Shown here: positions 18,188 to 25,959 of the stretch, in pieces
Layout of the letters: every line of letters starts with the position of its first letter
Numbering within the stretch: the stretch's first letter is position 1
Assembly (NCBI GenBank): GCA_021828105.1
Contig: JAKATG010000009.1
Location: 62,001 to 126,000, forward strand
Direction: 5' to 3'
Source: Taklimakanibacter sp021828105
Lineage (GTDB): Bacteria > Pseudomonadota > Alphaproteobacteria > Rhizobiales > Aestuariivirgaceae
Length of the DNA stretch: 64,000 nucleotides
Position numbers and translations under genes: made by a program
The notes under the pieces: model-generated
Database searches by the model: none
What the model was told of the DNA's origin: nothing
What the model saw: only the letters and a program-made list of their open reading frames with translations

Positions 18188-19156
18188 ATGGACCAAAGCA
18201 TCGATCAGGAACGGCAACTCCTCGTCCGTCTGGCCTGGCTTTATTATGTGGGCGGCCACAGCCAGGAGGAGATTTCCGAGCAGACCGGGCTGTCGCGCTT
18301 CAAGATCCTGAGGCTCCTCTCCAAGGCGCGCGACGCCAAGATCGTGAAGATCTCGATCGACCATCAGTCGGTCGAGACGCACAGGCTCGCCGACGCCCTC
18401 TGCCGCCGCTTCGGCCTGGTCGAATGCATCGTCTCGCCGCCCATGGGCGCCACCGCGGATCCCCAGGCGGACGAGGCCCGTGCGCGCCACGCCGTCGGCA
18501 TATGCTCAGCCGCCTTTCTGGCGCGCCGGCTGCAGGGCGCCACATCGCCCATCATCGGACTGGCCTGGGGCCGGACCATCGCGGCGATGGTCGATGAGAT
18601 GCCGAAGATCAACCGCCCCGACGCGCGTTTCGTGTCGCTCATGGGCTCGCTCAGCCGCACCGCGCGCACCAACCCGTTCGAGGTGGTGCAGAAGCTCGCC
18701 GAGACCTGCGGTGGCGAGGCCTATATTCTGCCCGCCCCCTTCATCACCGACAGCGAGGAGGACTATCAGATCATCATGGCGCAGAGCCTGGTGCGCCAGA
18801 CCCTCGCTCTGGCGCAGAAGGCCGACTTCTATATTGCGAGCTTCGGCGACTGCTCGATGAACTCCTTCATCCATCAGCACGGCCTGCTGCGCTCCGAAGA
18901 AATCGAGGACGTCCTCGCATCGGGCGCGGTCGCCGACATGCTGGGGAAATTCTTCAACCGCGACGGCAAGCCCGTTCCCAGCAAGCTGAACTACCGCACG
19001 CCCGGTATTTCGATCGACGACATGGCGAGACATGAGATCGTCCTCCTGGCCGCGGGCCTCGCCAAGGCCGAGGCGGCGGAAGCCCTTCTGCGCTCGGGCC
19101 TGATCAATCGGCTGATTGTCGACGGCGATCTCGCCACGCGGTTGATCAGCGAGTGA
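18188..19156 (+). CDS. SorC/DeoR-class sugar-binding transcriptional regulator
   Basis: A 322-residue regulator. The HTH is at about 24-49 (HSQEEISEQTGLSRFKILRL), followed by a SorC-type sugar-phosphate-binding domain (PIIGLAWGRTIAAMVDEMP, FVSLMGSLSRTARTNPFEVV, YIASFGDCSM, HEIVLLAAGLAKAEA). The ATG at 18188 begins the family-like sequence; the frame is open upstream through the control region but those residues are not family-like. Divergent from the sugar importer operon, so probably its local regulator, with a phosphorylated product of the PfkB kinase as a plausible effector (inference). Confidence 0.9.
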   Translation: MDQSIDQERQLLVRLAWLYYVGGHSQEEISEQTGLSRFKILRLLSKARDAKIVKISIDHQSVETHRLADALCRRFGLVECIVSPPMGATADPQADEARARHAVGICSAAFLARRLQGATSPIIGLAWGRTIAAMVDEMPKINRPDARFVSLMGSLSRTARTNPFEVVQKLAETCGGEAYILPAPFITDSEEDYQIIMAQSLVRQTLALAQKADFYIASFGDCSMNSFIHQHGLLRSEEIEDVLASGAVADMLGKFFNRDGKPVPSKLNYRTPGISIDDMARHEIVLLAAGLAKAEAAEALLRSGLINRLIVDGDLATRLISE

Positions 19157-19222
19157 CGGTCCATCCCGTCCCGTGCGGGCATTGAAAGACTCAAGCTGAC
19201 CGGGCAACTATGGGCATTGCCC

Positions 19223-20158
19223 ATGACCAACACCGCAAAACCCGCAAAATCCCAGCCTCAGGCGATCGCGGCCGACCTGATCGCCGTCCTCGTCGCGGTC
19301 ATTGCCGGCGAGCCACATATCCTCACCATCCGCGATGCCCGCGCTTTGCCCTCCGGTCCCTTCGTGACCGGCCACCGCTCGCTGCAATCGGGTTTGCGCG
19401 CCTGGGTCGAGGCGCAGACCGGCCATCCGATCGGCTATATGGAGCAGCTCTATACTTTCGCCGACCGTGACCGGACGGAGGAAGGACGGCGCGCCATCTC
19501 CATCAGCTATCTGGGACTGACGCGCGCCGACAGCAGCGGCTTCACGCATGATGTGGCATGGCGCAACTGGTACGGCTATTTTCCCTGGGAGGATCACCGC
19601 AACGGCGAGCCCGAGATCTTCACGGCCCTGCTCATGCCGCGCTTGCGCAAATGGGCGCAAGCCGCAGACAGTCGCCCGGCCCGCGAAGAGCGCTGGCAGC
19701 GCGCCGCCATCACCTTCGGCTTCGACGACGAAGCGTGGAACGAAGAGCTGGTCCTGCAGCGCTATGAGCTTCTCTATGAAGCGGGGCTGGTGCCCGAGGC
19801 TGTGTCTGACGCGAACGCGGCGGTGCCGGGCCTCGCGATGCAGGCCGACCATCGCCGCATCCTCGCCACCGGCATTGCCCGCTTGCGCGCCAAGATCAAA
19901 TACCGCCCGGTCGTCTTCGAGCTGATGCCCGAGGCCTTCAGCCTCCTGCAGCTGCAGAAGAGCGTCGAGGCGCTCGCCGGGCGCCTCCTCCACAAGCAGA
20001 ATTTCCGCCGGCTGATCGAGCAGCAGGAACTGGTCGAGGAAACCGGCAAGACGAGCTTCGAGACCGGCGGCAGGCCCGCCAAGCTCTTCCGCTTCCGCCA
20101 GGCAGTGCTCGCCGAGCGGGCGGCGGCGGGGACCAAGCTGCCTCTGCTCCGGCCTTGA
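19223..20158 (+). CDS. nadQ: NadQ/NrtR-type regulator of NAD biosynthesis
   Basis: A 311-residue protein with a Nudix-like N-terminal domain (LIAVLVAVIAGEPHILTIRD, LPSGPFVTGHRSLQSGLRAW, YLGLTRA) and a C-terminal winged helix (RPVVFELMPEAFSLLQLQ, KQNFRRLIEQQELVEETG, GGRPAKLFRF). The normal Nudix-box residues are not evident, so it is probably a sensor and not a hydrolase. This layout and its place just upstream of nadABC match the alphaproteobacterial NAD regulator NadQ, a relative of NrtR. I start at the ATG at 19223; a TTG two codons upstream is possible. The palindromic repeats before nadA are its probable operators. The choice between the names NadQ and NrtR is not settled by sequence alone. 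Confidence 0.82.
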   Translation: MTNTAKPAKSQPQAIAADLIAVLVAVIAGEPHILTIRDARALPSGPFVTGHRSLQSGLRAWVEAQTGHPIGYMEQLYTFADRDRTEEGRRAISISYLGLTRADSSGFTHDVAWRNWYGYFPWEDHRNGEPEIFTALLMPRLRKWAQAADSRPAREERWQRAAITFGFDDEAWNEELVLQRYELLYEAGLVPEAVSDANAAVPGLAMQADHRRILATGIARLRAKIKYRPVVFELMPEAFSLLQLQKSVEALAGRLLHKQNFRRLIEQQELVEETGKTSFETGGRPAKLFRFRQAVLAERAAAGTKLPLLRP

Positions 20159-20166
20159 CATCCACT

Positions 20167-20210
20167 TATACTCAGTTTAAGTATATCTCATAAATGCTCA
20201 ACCTGAGTAT
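20167..20210. promoter_or_regulatory. Operator repeats before nadA
   Basis: TATACT-N7-AGTATA (20167-20172 and 20180-20185) forms a 19-bp palindrome. Its reverse complement recurs in degenerate form at about 20195-20211, and the 8-mers ATACTCAG (20168-20175) and CTGAGTAT (20203-20210) are perfect inverted copies. The second copy ends 6 bp before the nadA ATG, so binding would block transcription start or translation. Probable NadQ-type operator. Confidence 0.65.
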
Positions 20211-20216
20211 AATATC

Positions 20217-21197
20217 ATGACCCTCATCGAAAGCGTTGCGCGCACCCAATCCCTTCATGCCAAGGTCGCCCATGTCATCCCGGACGTCGAATGGCCGGTC
20301 TTCGCCGAAGATGCCGATGCCATCCTCGCCCTCAAGCGCGAGCGCGATGCCGTCATCCTGGCGCATAATTACCAGACGCCGGAAATCTATCACTGCGTCG
20401 CCGACCTGGTCGGCGACAGCCTGGCGCTCGCCCGCATGGCGATGACGACGGACGCCAAGGTGATCGTGCTCGCCGGCGTCCATTTCATGGCCGAGACGGC
20501 GAAGCTCCTCAATCCGGAGAAGACGGTCCTCATTCCCGATCTCAAGGCCGGCTGCTCGCTCGCCGAATCCATCACGGCTGAGGATGTGCGCCGCCTCCGC
20601 CGGCAATATCCCGGCGTCCCGATCGTCACCTATGTCAACACCTCGGCGGCGGTGAAGGCCGAATCCGACATCTGCTGCACCTCCGGCAATGCCCGCAAGG
20701 TGGTTGAATCGCTCGGCGTCCCGCGCGTGATCATGCTGCCGGACGAATATCTCGCCCGCAACATCGCCGCCGAGACGGATGTCGAGATCATCACCTGGAA
20801 CGGCCATTGCGAGGTGCATGAGCGCTTCACGCCGCATGAGGTGCGCGAACTGCGCGAGGCCTATCCCGGCATCACCGTGCTGGCGCATCCCGAATGCCCG
20901 CCCGAGGTCGTGGCGGCGGCCGACTTCTCGGGCTCGACGGCGGTGATGGCGGATTATGTCAGCCGGCGGCAGCCGAAGCGCGTGGCGATGCTGACCGAAT
21001 GCTCGATGAGCGACAATGTCGCCGTGCAGAATCCGCAAGTGGACTTCATCCGCCCCTGCAATCTTTGCCCGCATATGAAGCGCATCACGCTCAAGAACAT
21101 CAGGCGGGCGCTCGAGGAAAACCGGCACCAGGTGACGATCGACCCCGAGGTCGCCGCGGGCGCGCGCCGCGCCGTCGAACGGATGCTGGCAATATGA
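20217..21197 (+). CDS. nadA: Quinolinate synthase
   Basis: A 326-residue NadA: condenses iminoaspartate with dihydroxyacetone phosphate to quinolinate using a [4Fe-4S] cluster. Motifs are VILAHNYQTPEIYHCVADLV, VLAGVHFMAETAKLLNP, NTSAAVKAESDICCTSGNA and GSTAVMADYV. The cluster cysteines are predicted as Cys113 (AGCS), Cys198 (NGHC) and Cys284 (LCPHMK), close to E. coli numbering. The ATG at 20217 has no clear ribosome site and follows the operator directly. First gene of nadABC; its stop overlaps the nadB ATG (21194-21197). Confidence 0.97.
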   Translation: MTLIESVARTQSLHAKVAHVIPDVEWPVFAEDADAILALKRERDAVILAHNYQTPEIYHCVADLVGDSLALARMAMTTDAKVIVLAGVHFMAETAKLLNPEKTVLIPDLKAGCSLAESITAEDVRRLRRQYPGVPIVTYVNTSAAVKAESDICCTSGNARKVVESLGVPRVIMLPDEYLARNIAAETDVEIITWNGHCEVHERFTPHEVRELREAYPGITVLAHPECPPEVVAAADFSGSTAVMADYVSRRQPKRVAMLTECSMSDNVAVQNPQVDFIRPCNLCPHMKRITLKNIRRALEENRHQVTIDPEVAAGARRAVERMLAI

Positions 21198-22744
21198 CCG
21201 CGGATCTCATTCACCTCGACGGGCGTCCCGTCATCATCGGCGGCGGCCTCGCCGGGCTGATGACGGCGCTCTCGCTGGCACCCGAGCCCGTCATCCTGAT
21301 CACCAAGGCTCCTCTGGGAGAGCAGGCATCGAGCAGCTGGGCGCAAGGCGGCCTTGCGGCCGCTTTGGGTAATGACGATGATCCCGCTCTTCATCTCGCC
21401 GACACGCTCGCTGCGGGCGACGGCCTGTGCGATGAGGCCGCGGCCCGCGCCATTGTCGAGGCCGCGCCGGAGGCCATCGCCGCGCTGGACCGGAGAGGTG
21501 TACGCTTCGATCGCTCGGGCGATGGCCGCTTTGAGCTCGGCCGCGAGGCCGCCCACAGCCGGCGCCGCATCATCCATGCCGAGGGCGACGGCACCGGCCG
21601 CGAGCTGATGCGGGCGCTGATCGCGGCGGTGCGCCGCTCGCCCTCCATCACCATCATCGAAGGCCTGGAAGCGCGCCGCTTGCTCGTCGAGGACGGCGCC
21701 ATTGCCGGCGTCCTGGCCCAGTCCAATGCGGGCATTGCGCATTTCAGCACCGGTCGCGTCGTGCTCGCCACGGGCGGTCTCGGCGGATTGTTCTTCGAGA
21801 CCACGAACCCCATGGGCAATTTCGGCCAGGGGCTGGCCTTGGCGGCACGCGCCGGTGCCGCGCTTGCCGATCTCGAATTCATCCAGTTCCATCCGACGGC
21901 GCTCGACGGGCCGTCGCGGCCGATGCAGCTCATCAGCGAAGCGGTGCGTGGCGAAGGGGCCACGCTGGTGGATGAGACCGGGCACCGCTTTATGAGCGAT
22001 GTGCCGGGAGCGGAGCTCGCTCCGCGCGATGTCGTCGCCCGCGCCATCTGGCGGCACCTCGCCGACGGCCACAAGGTCTTCCTCGATGCGCGCCACAGCC
22101 TTGGCCCGCGTTTCGCGGCACGCTTTCCGTCGATCACGGCCTTCTGCCAGGCCTCCGGCCTCGATCCGGCGGCCGAGCCTTTGCCGGTCAAGCCGGCAGT
22201 GCATTATCACATGGGCGGCATTGCCGTGGATGCCGCGGGACGAAGCTCCGTGCCGGGTCTCTGGGCCTTGGGCGAGGTCGCGTCCACGGGCTTGCATGGC
22301 GCCAACCGTCTTGCCAGCAACTCACTCACCGAAGCCGTCGTTTGTGCGAAGCAGGTCGCGGAAAGCCTCTCGGGATCACCGCGGACAAAAATACGGCGAG
22401 CGAAGATCGCAGACCTCCCACCCCTGCCCGATGCATCGGCGGTGCGGCCGATCGTGTCGCAAAGCCTCGGGCTCATGCGTGACGGACCGGCGCTTCGTCA
22501 GGCCATCACCGAATTGTTGCCGCTCGCTCATAGTAACTCGGCGGCAGCCGATCCGGCTCTGGTCGGCCTGATGATCGCCGTCGCGGCGCTCAGGCGCGAG
22601 GAAAGCCGCGGCGGCCATTACCGCACCGATTTTCCGCTCCCCGCCGCCACGGCCCGGCGCGCCACAGTGCGGCTCGACGAAGCCTTCGCCCAGGCGCGGG
22701 AGCTCACCGAAACGCCACGACCTGTCAGGAAAGCCCAATCATGA
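21194..22744 (+). CDS. nadB: L-aspartate oxidase
   Basis: A 516-residue FAD enzyme that oxidises L-aspartate to iminoaspartate for NadA. The dinucleotide motif is VIIGGGLAGLMTALSL (13-28). Family motifs are EQASSSWAQGGLAAALG, HSRRRIIHAEGDGTGREL, FIQFHPTALDGP, HYHMGGIAVDAAG and GLHGANRLASNSLTEAVV. The ATG at 21194 overlaps the nadA stop and gives the usual length; the frame is open for 300 bp further upstream inside nadA without family-like sequence. The nadC ATG overlaps its stop (22741-22744). Confidence 0.97.
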   Translation: MTADLIHLDGRPVIIGGGLAGLMTALSLAPEPVILITKAPLGEQASSSWAQGGLAAALGNDDDPALHLADTLAAGDGLCDEAAARAIVEAAPEAIAALDRRGVRFDRSGDGRFELGREAAHSRRRIIHAEGDGTGRELMRALIAAVRRSPSITIIEGLEARRLLVEDGAIAGVLAQSNAGIAHFSTGRVVLATGGLGGLFFETTNPMGNFGQGLALAARAGAALADLEFIQFHPTALDGPSRPMQLISEAVRGEGATLVDETGHRFMSDVPGAELAPRDVVARAIWRHLADGHKVFLDARHSLGPRFAARFPSITAFCQASGLDPAAEPLPVKPAVHYHMGGIAVDAAGRSSVPGLWALGEVASTGLHGANRLASNSLTEAVVCAKQVAESLSGSPRTKIRRAKIADLPPLPDASAVRPIVSQSLGLMRDGPALRQAITELLPLAHSNSAAADPALVGLMIAVAALRREESRGGHYRTDFPLPAATARRATVRLDEAFAQARELTETPRPVRKAQS

Positions 22745-23586
22745 TCCCGGCCCTGCCACACATCATCTTCGAGGATCTGGTGCGCCGGACTCTCCTCGAG
22801 GATCTGGGCCGCGCCGGCGACATCACCAGCGATGCCATCATACCGGAAGGCCGGCAGACGATGATGGCCTTCATCGCCCGTGAGCCCGGCATCGTCGCCG
22901 GCCTCGACGTGGCGGCGCTCGCCTTTCGCCTGGTCGATCCCGCGATCGTCATGGACAGGGAATGCGCCGACGCTAGCGAAGTATCGGCCGGCGAGACCCT
23001 GGCCCGCATCCGGGGCAGCGCCCGCGCTCTGTTGACCGCCGAACGCACCGCGCTGAACTTCCTGTGCCATATGAGCGGCATCGCCAGCGCCACGGCGATG
23101 CTCTGCAAGGCGGTGAAAGGCCACAAGGCGCGCATCGTCTGCACGCGCAAGACGACGCCGGGCCTGCGCGCGCTCGAGAAATATGCGGTGCGCGCCGGCG
23201 GCGGCGCCAATCACCGTTTCGGCCTCGACGATGCGATATTGATCAAGGATAACCACATCGCCATTGCCGGCGGCATTCGCCCGGCCGTCGAACGTGCGAG
23301 GGCGCATGCCGGTCATCTGGTCAAGATCGAAGTGGAAGTCGACACGCTGGCCCAGCTCGAGGAGCTTCTTCCCCTGGGCGCCGATGCGGTGCTGCTCGAC
23401 AATATGCCGGTCGAGACTTTGCGTCAGGCGGTGACCATGATCGATGGCCGCCTGATCAGCGAAGCCTCGGGCGGTATCACCGCCGCGACGGCCGCCGCTG
23501 TCGCCGCGACAGGTGTCGACCTGATCTCCTGCGGCTGGCTCACCCACAGCACGCGCGCTCTCGATATCGGTCTCGATTGCACGTGA
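22741..23586 (+). CDS. nadC: Nicotinate-nucleotide pyrophosphorylase (carboxylating)
   Basis: A 281-residue quinolinate phosphoribosyltransferase that converts quinolinate and PRPP to nicotinate mononucleotide, the last step of the operon pathway. Motifs are LLEDLGRAGDITSDAI, LTAERTALNFLCHMSGIAS, CTRKTTPGLRALEKYAV, GGGANHRFGLDDAILIKDNH, KIEVEVDTLAQ and EASGGITAATAAAVAATGVD. Full length, overlapping nadB by four bases. Third and last gene of nadABC. Confidence 0.97.
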   Translation: MIPALPHIIFEDLVRRTLLEDLGRAGDITSDAIIPEGRQTMMAFIAREPGIVAGLDVAALAFRLVDPAIVMDRECADASEVSAGETLARIRGSARALLTAERTALNFLCHMSGIASATAMLCKAVKGHKARIVCTRKTTPGLRALEKYAVRAGGGANHRFGLDDAILIKDNHIAIAGGIRPAVERARAHAGHLVKIEVEVDTLAQLEELLPLGADAVLLDNMPVETLRQAVTMIDGRLISEASGGITAATAAAVAATGVDLISCGWLTHSTRALDIGLDCT

Positions 23587-23601
23587 CGGATCGGCCGCTT
23601 C

Positions 23602-23778
23602 CTATTCGTCAGGCTCCAGGCAGTGGAGGTCCCATGTCGAGGCAGGGTTGCTCGCCTGCAACTCGCTGAGGGCCGCCTGGCATTGCTCGCCGGTTTGAAA
23701 GGGTGTCGGCATCATCGCGAGGCCCCCTTGCGGCTCGAAAGCCACCAGATACCAGAGAAGAGCGGCGGTGACAGGCAT
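23602..23778 (-). CDS. Small hypothetical protein (58 aa), possibly membrane-anchored
   Basis: A 58-residue protein with a hydrophobic start (TAALLWYLVAFEP) and two cysteines (33 and 53) in a polar C-terminal half (TGEQCQAALSELQAS, TWDLHCLEPDE). I chose the ATG at 23778, which follows GAGGAT at good spacing; an in-frame extension to 23910 runs through a repeat region and looks non-coding. The spacing of QC...LHC resembles small exported or anchored rhizobial proteins, but I do not recognise a family. Convergent with nadC, 15 bp from its stop. Confidence 0.5.
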   Translation of the reverse strand: MPVTAALLWYLVAFEPQGGLAMMPTPFQTGEQCQAALSELQASNPASTWDLHCLEPDE

Positions 23779-23797
23779 TGCAGATATCCTCGCTAGC

Positions 23798-23848
23798 GTT
23801 GAAAGGTGGAGACGCCTCCGGGGTTGGTCGAAAGTTGGAGGCGCCTCC
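23798..23848. repeat. Direct repeat of palindromes upstream of the 58-aa gene
   Basis: A 22-bp block (23798-23819) recurs at 23827-23848 with 19 of 22 matches and a period of 29 bp. Each copy ends in GGAGnCGCCTCC; the second, GGAGGCGCCTCC, is a perfect palindrome. The position 20-70 bp upstream of the 58-aa gene's start suggests tandem regulator sites. Confidence 0.5.
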
Positions 23849-24021
23849 ATGTGGGCGCCGAAGGGGATCAGCGCTGCACGCTTGTGATGCAGAGTGGAGA
23901 CAGGGTGCACACATGCGTCGTGGCACGATTCTATCGGAAGAGGTTTTCCGGAATTTTTCCAGAACGTAACAGGATGTTTCCAATCGGGCGGAATTTTGGA
24001 AACAGAACCCGCGAGCGAGAG
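23849..24021. other. Intergenic stretch without recognised gene
   Basis: This gap between the repeats upstream of the 58-aa gene and the stop of the LDH2-type dehydrogenase shows no gene or clear terminator. Short open frames here lack ribosome sites and family-like sequence. Confidence 0.5.
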
Positions 24022-25119
24022 TCAGCTCGTTTGTGCGGCCTCATTCAGCCATGCCGCCTCACGCGCTATGCCGAACCGATCCGCTGCGTGACGGATTCCC
24101 GCGATGGTTTCCGCATTGAGCGGGATTCCTTCGCTCGCATAGCGGCGCTCGAACTCGGCCTCGAGCAGGCCCGGCGGATAGAGGCGCTCGACCCCGGCGC
24201 GACGCCGGCTCGATTGGATCTGCCGGCTGATCCCGTCGGCGCGCTCTTTGACGCGATCGAGCGGCTGGAAGGCGGCGACATCGATCGCCATGAACACATG
24301 CCCGTCCTTGCCGGCCTTGGGTCCCTCGATCATGTTGCCGAGCTCGCTGCCATAGGCGGCACCGGAAAGCAGCGTCGACAGCATGCCCATGACGATGCCG
24401 AGCCCGACGCCCTTGTGACCGCCGATCGGCTGGATGAGGCCCGCCATCGCCTGGGCCGCGTCGATCGTCGGCCTTCCTTCCGCATCGTATGCCCAGCCCT
24501 CCGGGATCGGATGGCCTTTCTGGTGATAGACCCGGATCTTGCCATGCGCCGTCGCGCCGAAGGCGATGTCGAGGATGGTCGCGGGCTCATCTCCGCCCGG
24601 TATGGCGACGGCCAGCGGATTGATGCCGACGATCTTGTCGATCCCGCCCCAGGGCGCCATGGTCGGCAAGGCATTGGTCGCGGCGATCCCGATCATGCCG
24701 TGCGAGAGCGCCATCGCCGCCCAATGATCCATGGCGCCGCAATGATTGCTGTTGCCGACCGCGGCGATGGCGACATGCGTCGCGCGCGCCGTTTCGATCG
24801 CTGCCGACATCGCGAAATGCGCCGCGATCTGTCCCATGGCGTTCTTCGCATCGATGACGAGGGCAGCGCCGTTGCGCGAGGCGATCGCCGGGCGCCCGCG
24901 CGGATCGACGCCGCCCTTGGTGAGCTTGGCGACATAGTCGGGCACGCGCAGCGTGCCATGCGAGTGGATGCCGCGCTGGTCGGCGGCCACAAGGGCCCCG
25001 GCGAGAAGGGCGGCATCGGCCTCATCCATCTTGCAGGCCTGGAAGATGGCGGCGACGACGCCTGCGAGCTCGCCCGGCATGACGCGCGTCTCGGTCTCGC
25101 TGCCCGGATATTCAGCCAT
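24022..25119 (-). CDS. Ldh2-family NAD(P)-dependent malate/lactate/ureidoglycolate-type dehydrogenase
   Basis: A 365-residue LDH2/MDH2-family oxidoreductase. Motifs are ALLAGALVAADQRGIHSHGT (substrate-binding histidine region), AKNAMGQIAAHFAM, AAVGNSNHCGAMDHWA, GIAATNALPTMAPWGG and GVGLGIVMGMLSTLLSG. The family reduces or oxidises 2-oxo/2-hydroxy acids such as malate, sulfolactate, ureidoglycolate or 2,3-diketogulonate. The ATG at 25119 overlaps the GntR gene end by eight bases; upstream in-frame residues fall in that gene. Co-transcribed with the regulator and divergent from the sugar import/catabolism operon, it may act on a 2-keto or 2-hydroxy acid of that pathway. Confidence 0.88.
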   Translation of the reverse strand: MAEYPGSETETRVMPGELAGVVAAIFQACKMDEADAALLAGALVAADQRGIHSHGTLRVPDYVAKLTKGGVDPRGRPAIASRNGAALVIDAKNAMGQIAAHFAMSAAIETARATHVAIAAVGNSNHCGAMDHWAAMALSHGMIGIAATNALPTMAPWGGIDKIVGINPLAVAIPGGDEPATILDIAFGATAHGKIRVYHQKGHPIPEGWAYDAEGRPTIDAAQAMAGLIQPIGGHKGVGLGIVMGMLSTLLSGAAYGSELGNMIEGPKAGKDGHVFMAIDVAAFQPLDRVKERADGISRQIQSSRRRAGVERLYPPGLLEAEFERRYASEGIPLNAETIAGIRHAADRFGIAREAAWLNEAAQTS

Positions 25120-25858
25120 CGGGCCGTTGATCCTTGACCTGCCAATAGAGCTTGGCGACCTGGTCGAGATGGTCCTGCATCGCCGCCTCCGCCGCGACGG
25201 GATCGTGGGCGGCGATGGCCTTGAATATCCGCTCATGCGCCGCATAAGCGAGCTCGGGCGACATCGGCGCCTTGCCGGAAATCTCGCGCTGCTCGGTCAG
25301 CCATTCGACGACGGCATTGTAGAGCGCGGTGAAGATCGTGTTCCGCGGGATGACGGCGATGGCATAGTGAAAGGCGACGTCGGTGCGCACGAAGCCGACC
25401 GGATCGCCGATGGCGCGGAAATTGGCGTCGAGCGTATCCTTGAGCCGATGCAGATCTTCCTCGCTGGCGCATTGCGCCGCGGCGCGCGCCAGCCCGATCT
25501 CGAACAGCGCGCGCGCTTCCTGGAAGCGCTGCACGCCGCCCGGCTGCGCGAGCAGCAGGCGCGCGGCGCCCGACAATTCATTGACCAGCACTTGCGCCGT
25601 CGGTTCCGTCACCCGCGCCCGCTCGCCGCTCTTGACCGAGGTCAGGCCCATCTTCTGCAGCGACAGCATTGCTTCGCGCACCGTCGAGCGGCCGACGCCC
25701 AGCTCCTCCATGATCTCCTTCTCGGAGGGAAGCTGGTCGCCGGGCGCGTAGCGGCCGGTGTGGATCATCTCCTCGATCCGTTGCGCCACTTCTTCATAGA
25801 GCTTGCGGCGGCGGATCGGGCTCCGGGCGGGAGCGGGGAAAAGTGGGGCGTCGCTCAA
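25112..25858 (-). CDS. GntR/FadR-family transcriptional regulator
   Basis: A 248-residue FadR-subfamily GntR regulator. The winged helix is at about 20-85 (YEEVAQRIEEMIHTGRYAPG, QLPSEKEIMEELGVGRSTVR), and the helical FCD effector domain carries typical acidic and histidine ligands (RFQEARALFEIGLARAAAQC, DVAFHYAIA, AYAAHERIFKAIAAHDPVAA). The start is a TTG at 25858 preceded by AGGTCA; its operator-like palindrome begins nine bases upstream and touches the ribosome site, suggesting autorepression. It probably controls both this two-gene unit and the divergent importer operon. Confidence 0.9.
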   Translation of the reverse strand: MSDAPLFPAPARSPIRRRKLYEEVAQRIEEMIHTGRYAPGDQLPSEKEIMEELGVGRSTVREAMLSLQKMGLTSVKSGERARVTEPTAQVLVNELSGAARLLLAQPGGVQRFQEARALFEIGLARAAAQCASEEDLHRLKDTLDANFRAIGDPVGFVRTDVAFHYAIAVIPRNTIFTALYNAVVEWLTEQREISGKAPMSPELAYAAHERIFKAIAAHDPVAAEAAMQDHLDQVAKLYWQVKDQRPDG

Positions 25859-25866
25859 TCTTGACC

Positions 25867-25891
25867 TATCTGACTGTCTGACAGTAAGATA
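25867..25891. promoter_or_regulatory. 25-bp FadR/GntR-type operator palindrome
   Basis: Near-perfect palindrome: arms TATCTgACTGTC and GACAGTaAGATA about a central T, with only one unpaired position pair besides the centre. It lies 9 bp upstream of the gntR TTG and 69 bp upstream of the binding-protein ATG, well placed to repress both. Confidence 0.75.
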
Positions 25892-25959
25892 CCTTCCTCA
25901 AGACAATCGTCAATAGGCGCGAGCGCAAACCGCGCCAGTGGAGAAACGGGAGGAAGATC

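Noticed and set aside
20954..22297. 447-residue minus-strand frame over nadA/nadB
   Set aside because: No family-like sequence; nadA and nadB on the plus strand are unmistakable.
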